Shown here piece by piece: positions 62,974 through 64,000 of a DNA stretch of 64,000 nucleotides. The DNA is taken from positions 124,001 through 188,000 of the forward strand of contig NZ_JAPWHW010000004.1 in the NCBI RefSeq assembly GCF_028369135.1, given 5' to 3'. Numbering within the stretch: position 1 is the first letter of the stretch; each line of letters opens with the position of its first letter. Source of the stretch: Roseovarius sp. ZX-A-9 (GTDB taxonomy: Bacteria; Pseudomonadota; Alphaproteobacteria; Rhodobacterales; Rhodobacteraceae). A model generated the notes under the pieces. The model worked only from the letters and a program-made list of their open reading frames with translations, made no database searches and was not told the origin of the DNA. The position numbers were made by a program, and so were the translations under genes.

Positions 62974-63120
62974 GTGTGGTCCGTCTCTTTGAGGGTCGTT
63001 GAATGCGGGGCGATCTGCAAAAGTACAAAGCGTCGCCACCAAAGAGCGCCACCTATACCGCCGCAGAGCTAAAGTATAGCACCGAATGCGGGCTTGCGCA
63101 GTATGTCGCGGCTGCCGACT

Positions 63121-64000
63121 CTACCAGACCGGCGCTACCGGCGCATTATGTTGCGCCAGCCGTTCGAGATTGACGATGGTGGACAGCATCAGCCGGTCAT
63201 GGCTCCAGTCGCCAGAGCGTTGCGCTATTGCCGCCAGAGCCAGCAATGTCAGAACCGTCACACCGATGATCGCGCCGCTGGTGATCCGTCCGGTGCGCGC
63301 CAGCGGTCTGGCATGCAGCATCGACAGGACCCGCCCACGCAGTACGGTCGAGGCGCGGCACCCTGCCCGGCCAGCACGCATCGGCACCAGGCTGACCACC
63401 GGCACGCCGATCTGGCCGCGGCGGTTGTCGCGCAAGCTGTTGCGGCACACCCGGATCAGGCAATCGCAATATGCCTTGACCCCGAATCGACCGCTCGCCA
63501 GCACTTGCTGGTCGCAGGCCAGTTCGCGCAGCCGTTCAATCTCGCGGCGCCAGAAATGATAGGCCGGATTCCAGAAGAACAGCCCGCGCAACGCCTCGAT
63601 TCCCAGTGCCCAGCCCAGATCGCCCTGCCGGATATGTTGAAGCTCATGGGTGACCGCGATACGCAGATCGCTCTCACGTGCCAGCATCTCTGACGGAAGC
63701 ACCACATGGTGCCGCCACAGCCCGCGCGTGGAAAACGGCACATGGATCTCATCCGTCAACCGCAGCTCGACCGCCCCGATCCGGCGCCAGAGGTAGCTGC
63801 GCTTGATCAGCCCGCGGACCCGGATCAGGCTGCGCAGGCTGCATGTCAACGCGGCGGCGCTGCCGATGATCAGAAAGGCCGCAATGGCCAACCCCGCCCA
63901 GCCTGTGGGCGCAACGACGGCCTGCGTGAACGCGGCACGCCAGCCCAGCATCTCTTCGAATGCCACGGGTGACATCGCGATCCGGCCTTCCAGAAACTGC
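63121..64000 (-). CDS. BlaR1/MecR1-type M56 metallopeptidase, 5' end outside the window
   Basis: A membrane zinc peptidase. Visible: one or two helices near the right edge (TGWAGLAIAAFLIIGSAA), then the peptidase with the zinc motif HELQHIRQGD and later NPAYHFWRREIERLRELACDQQVL (the Glu/Asp ligand region), and a C-terminal helix (ITSGAIIGVTVLTLLALAAI). The reading frame remains open through the last base with in-frame sequence before the ATG at 63975 (QFLEGRIA), so the real start is beyond the window. Sensor-type M56 proteins usually pair with a BlaI repressor, not seen here. Confidence 0.85.
   Translation of the reverse strand, partial: QFLEGRIAMSPVAFEEMLGWRAAFTQAVVAPTGWAGLAIAAFLIIGSAAALTCSLRSLIRVRGLIKRSYLWRRIGAVELRLTDEIHVPFSTRGLWRHHVVLPSEMLARESDLRIAVTHELQHIRQGDLGWALGIEALRGLFFWNPAYHFWRREIERLRELACDQQVLASGRFGVKAYCDCLIRVCRNSLRDNRRGQIGVPVVSLVPMRAGRAGCRASTVLRGRVLSMLHARPLARTGRITSGAIIGVTVLTLLALAAIAQRSGDWSHDRLMLSTIVNLERLAQHNAPVAPVW

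Noticed and set aside
61057-63072. 671-codon open frame antisense to the DEAD-box helicase
   Set aside because: Shadow of the helicase frame; no motif, and composition (His, Arg, Gly) is typical of antisense G+C-rich frames.

Overview
The window is about 63% G+C, gene-dense and lacks phage, IS, CRISPR, rRNA or tRNA signals that I could recognise. Gene content and order point to the Rhodobacterales (Roseobacter/Rhodobacter relatives) of the Alphaproteobacteria. The evidence is the xseB-ispA-dxs cluster, gmk-yicC beside a gamma-carbonic-anhydrase-like protein, dnaB-alr-mlaE-mlaF with radA-cvpA and purF, the compact cysG-DUF2849-cysI-cysH-DUF934-fpr operon, surE-pcm-nlpD next to tatABC, and three proteins with a VPxPx-type C-terminal sorting tail. 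It reads as ordinary chromosome, mostly housekeeping, with a few islands of unusual content.

Layout. 0-13.7 kb: a minus-strand operon (yicC, gmk, hexapeptide protein and the first codons of a further gene), a PAS-type regulator, class II DAHP synthase, a GlxA/AraC-type regulator, a secreted PQQ-type sugar dehydrogenase, the isoprenoid cluster dxs/ispA with xseB, an APH-like kinase, and lon with a heat-shock-like promoter. 13.7-16.8 kb: three tandem paralogous secreted proteins, each with its own leader. 16.8-24.1 kb: tgt, a stomatin/NfeD pair, a protease-ligase fusion related to RimB and RimK, two Fe-S assembly accessory proteins flanking a SatD/DUF3307 pair with a repeated palindromic operator, and tpiA. 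24.1-29.9 kb: an Lrp-type regulator divergent from the sulfate-assimilation operon. 29.9-31.5 kb: an acidic repeat protein and infC, which appears to start at AUA. 31.5-37.0 kb: XdhC/MoCF operon, a hydrolase-like protein with Cys at the nucleophile elbow, pyrC and pyrE. 37.3-46.2 kb: dnaB (with a perfect DnaA box upstream), alr, mlaEF, a PqiA-like protein, radA, cvpA, a YdcZ-type permease and purF. 46.3-53.0 kb: a small GspC/PilP-like protein, an SDR, surE-pcm-nlpD, a DUF815 ATPase and tatABC. 53-64 kb: an orphan Fe/polyamine-type ABC ATPase, an SSS symporter, another SDR, a stand-alone Hint-domain protein, prfC, a Rieske oxygenase, a DEAD-box helicase and a truncated BlaR1-type M56 peptidase.

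Several genes act together. The cys operon supplies siroheme, the reductase pair and a plausible ferredoxin/flavodoxin reductase for sulfide production. The tat genes export folded proteins. surE-pcm-nlpD covers stationary-phase repair and cell-wall amidase activation. mlaEF with PqiA suggests an outer-membrane lipid transport theme. The parts least explained by known biology are the tandem sorting-tail trio, the SatD/DUF3307 operator system, the acidic 22-residue repeat protein and the Cys-elbow hydrolase-like protein. All function assignments come from reading motifs by eye; no database search was possible.
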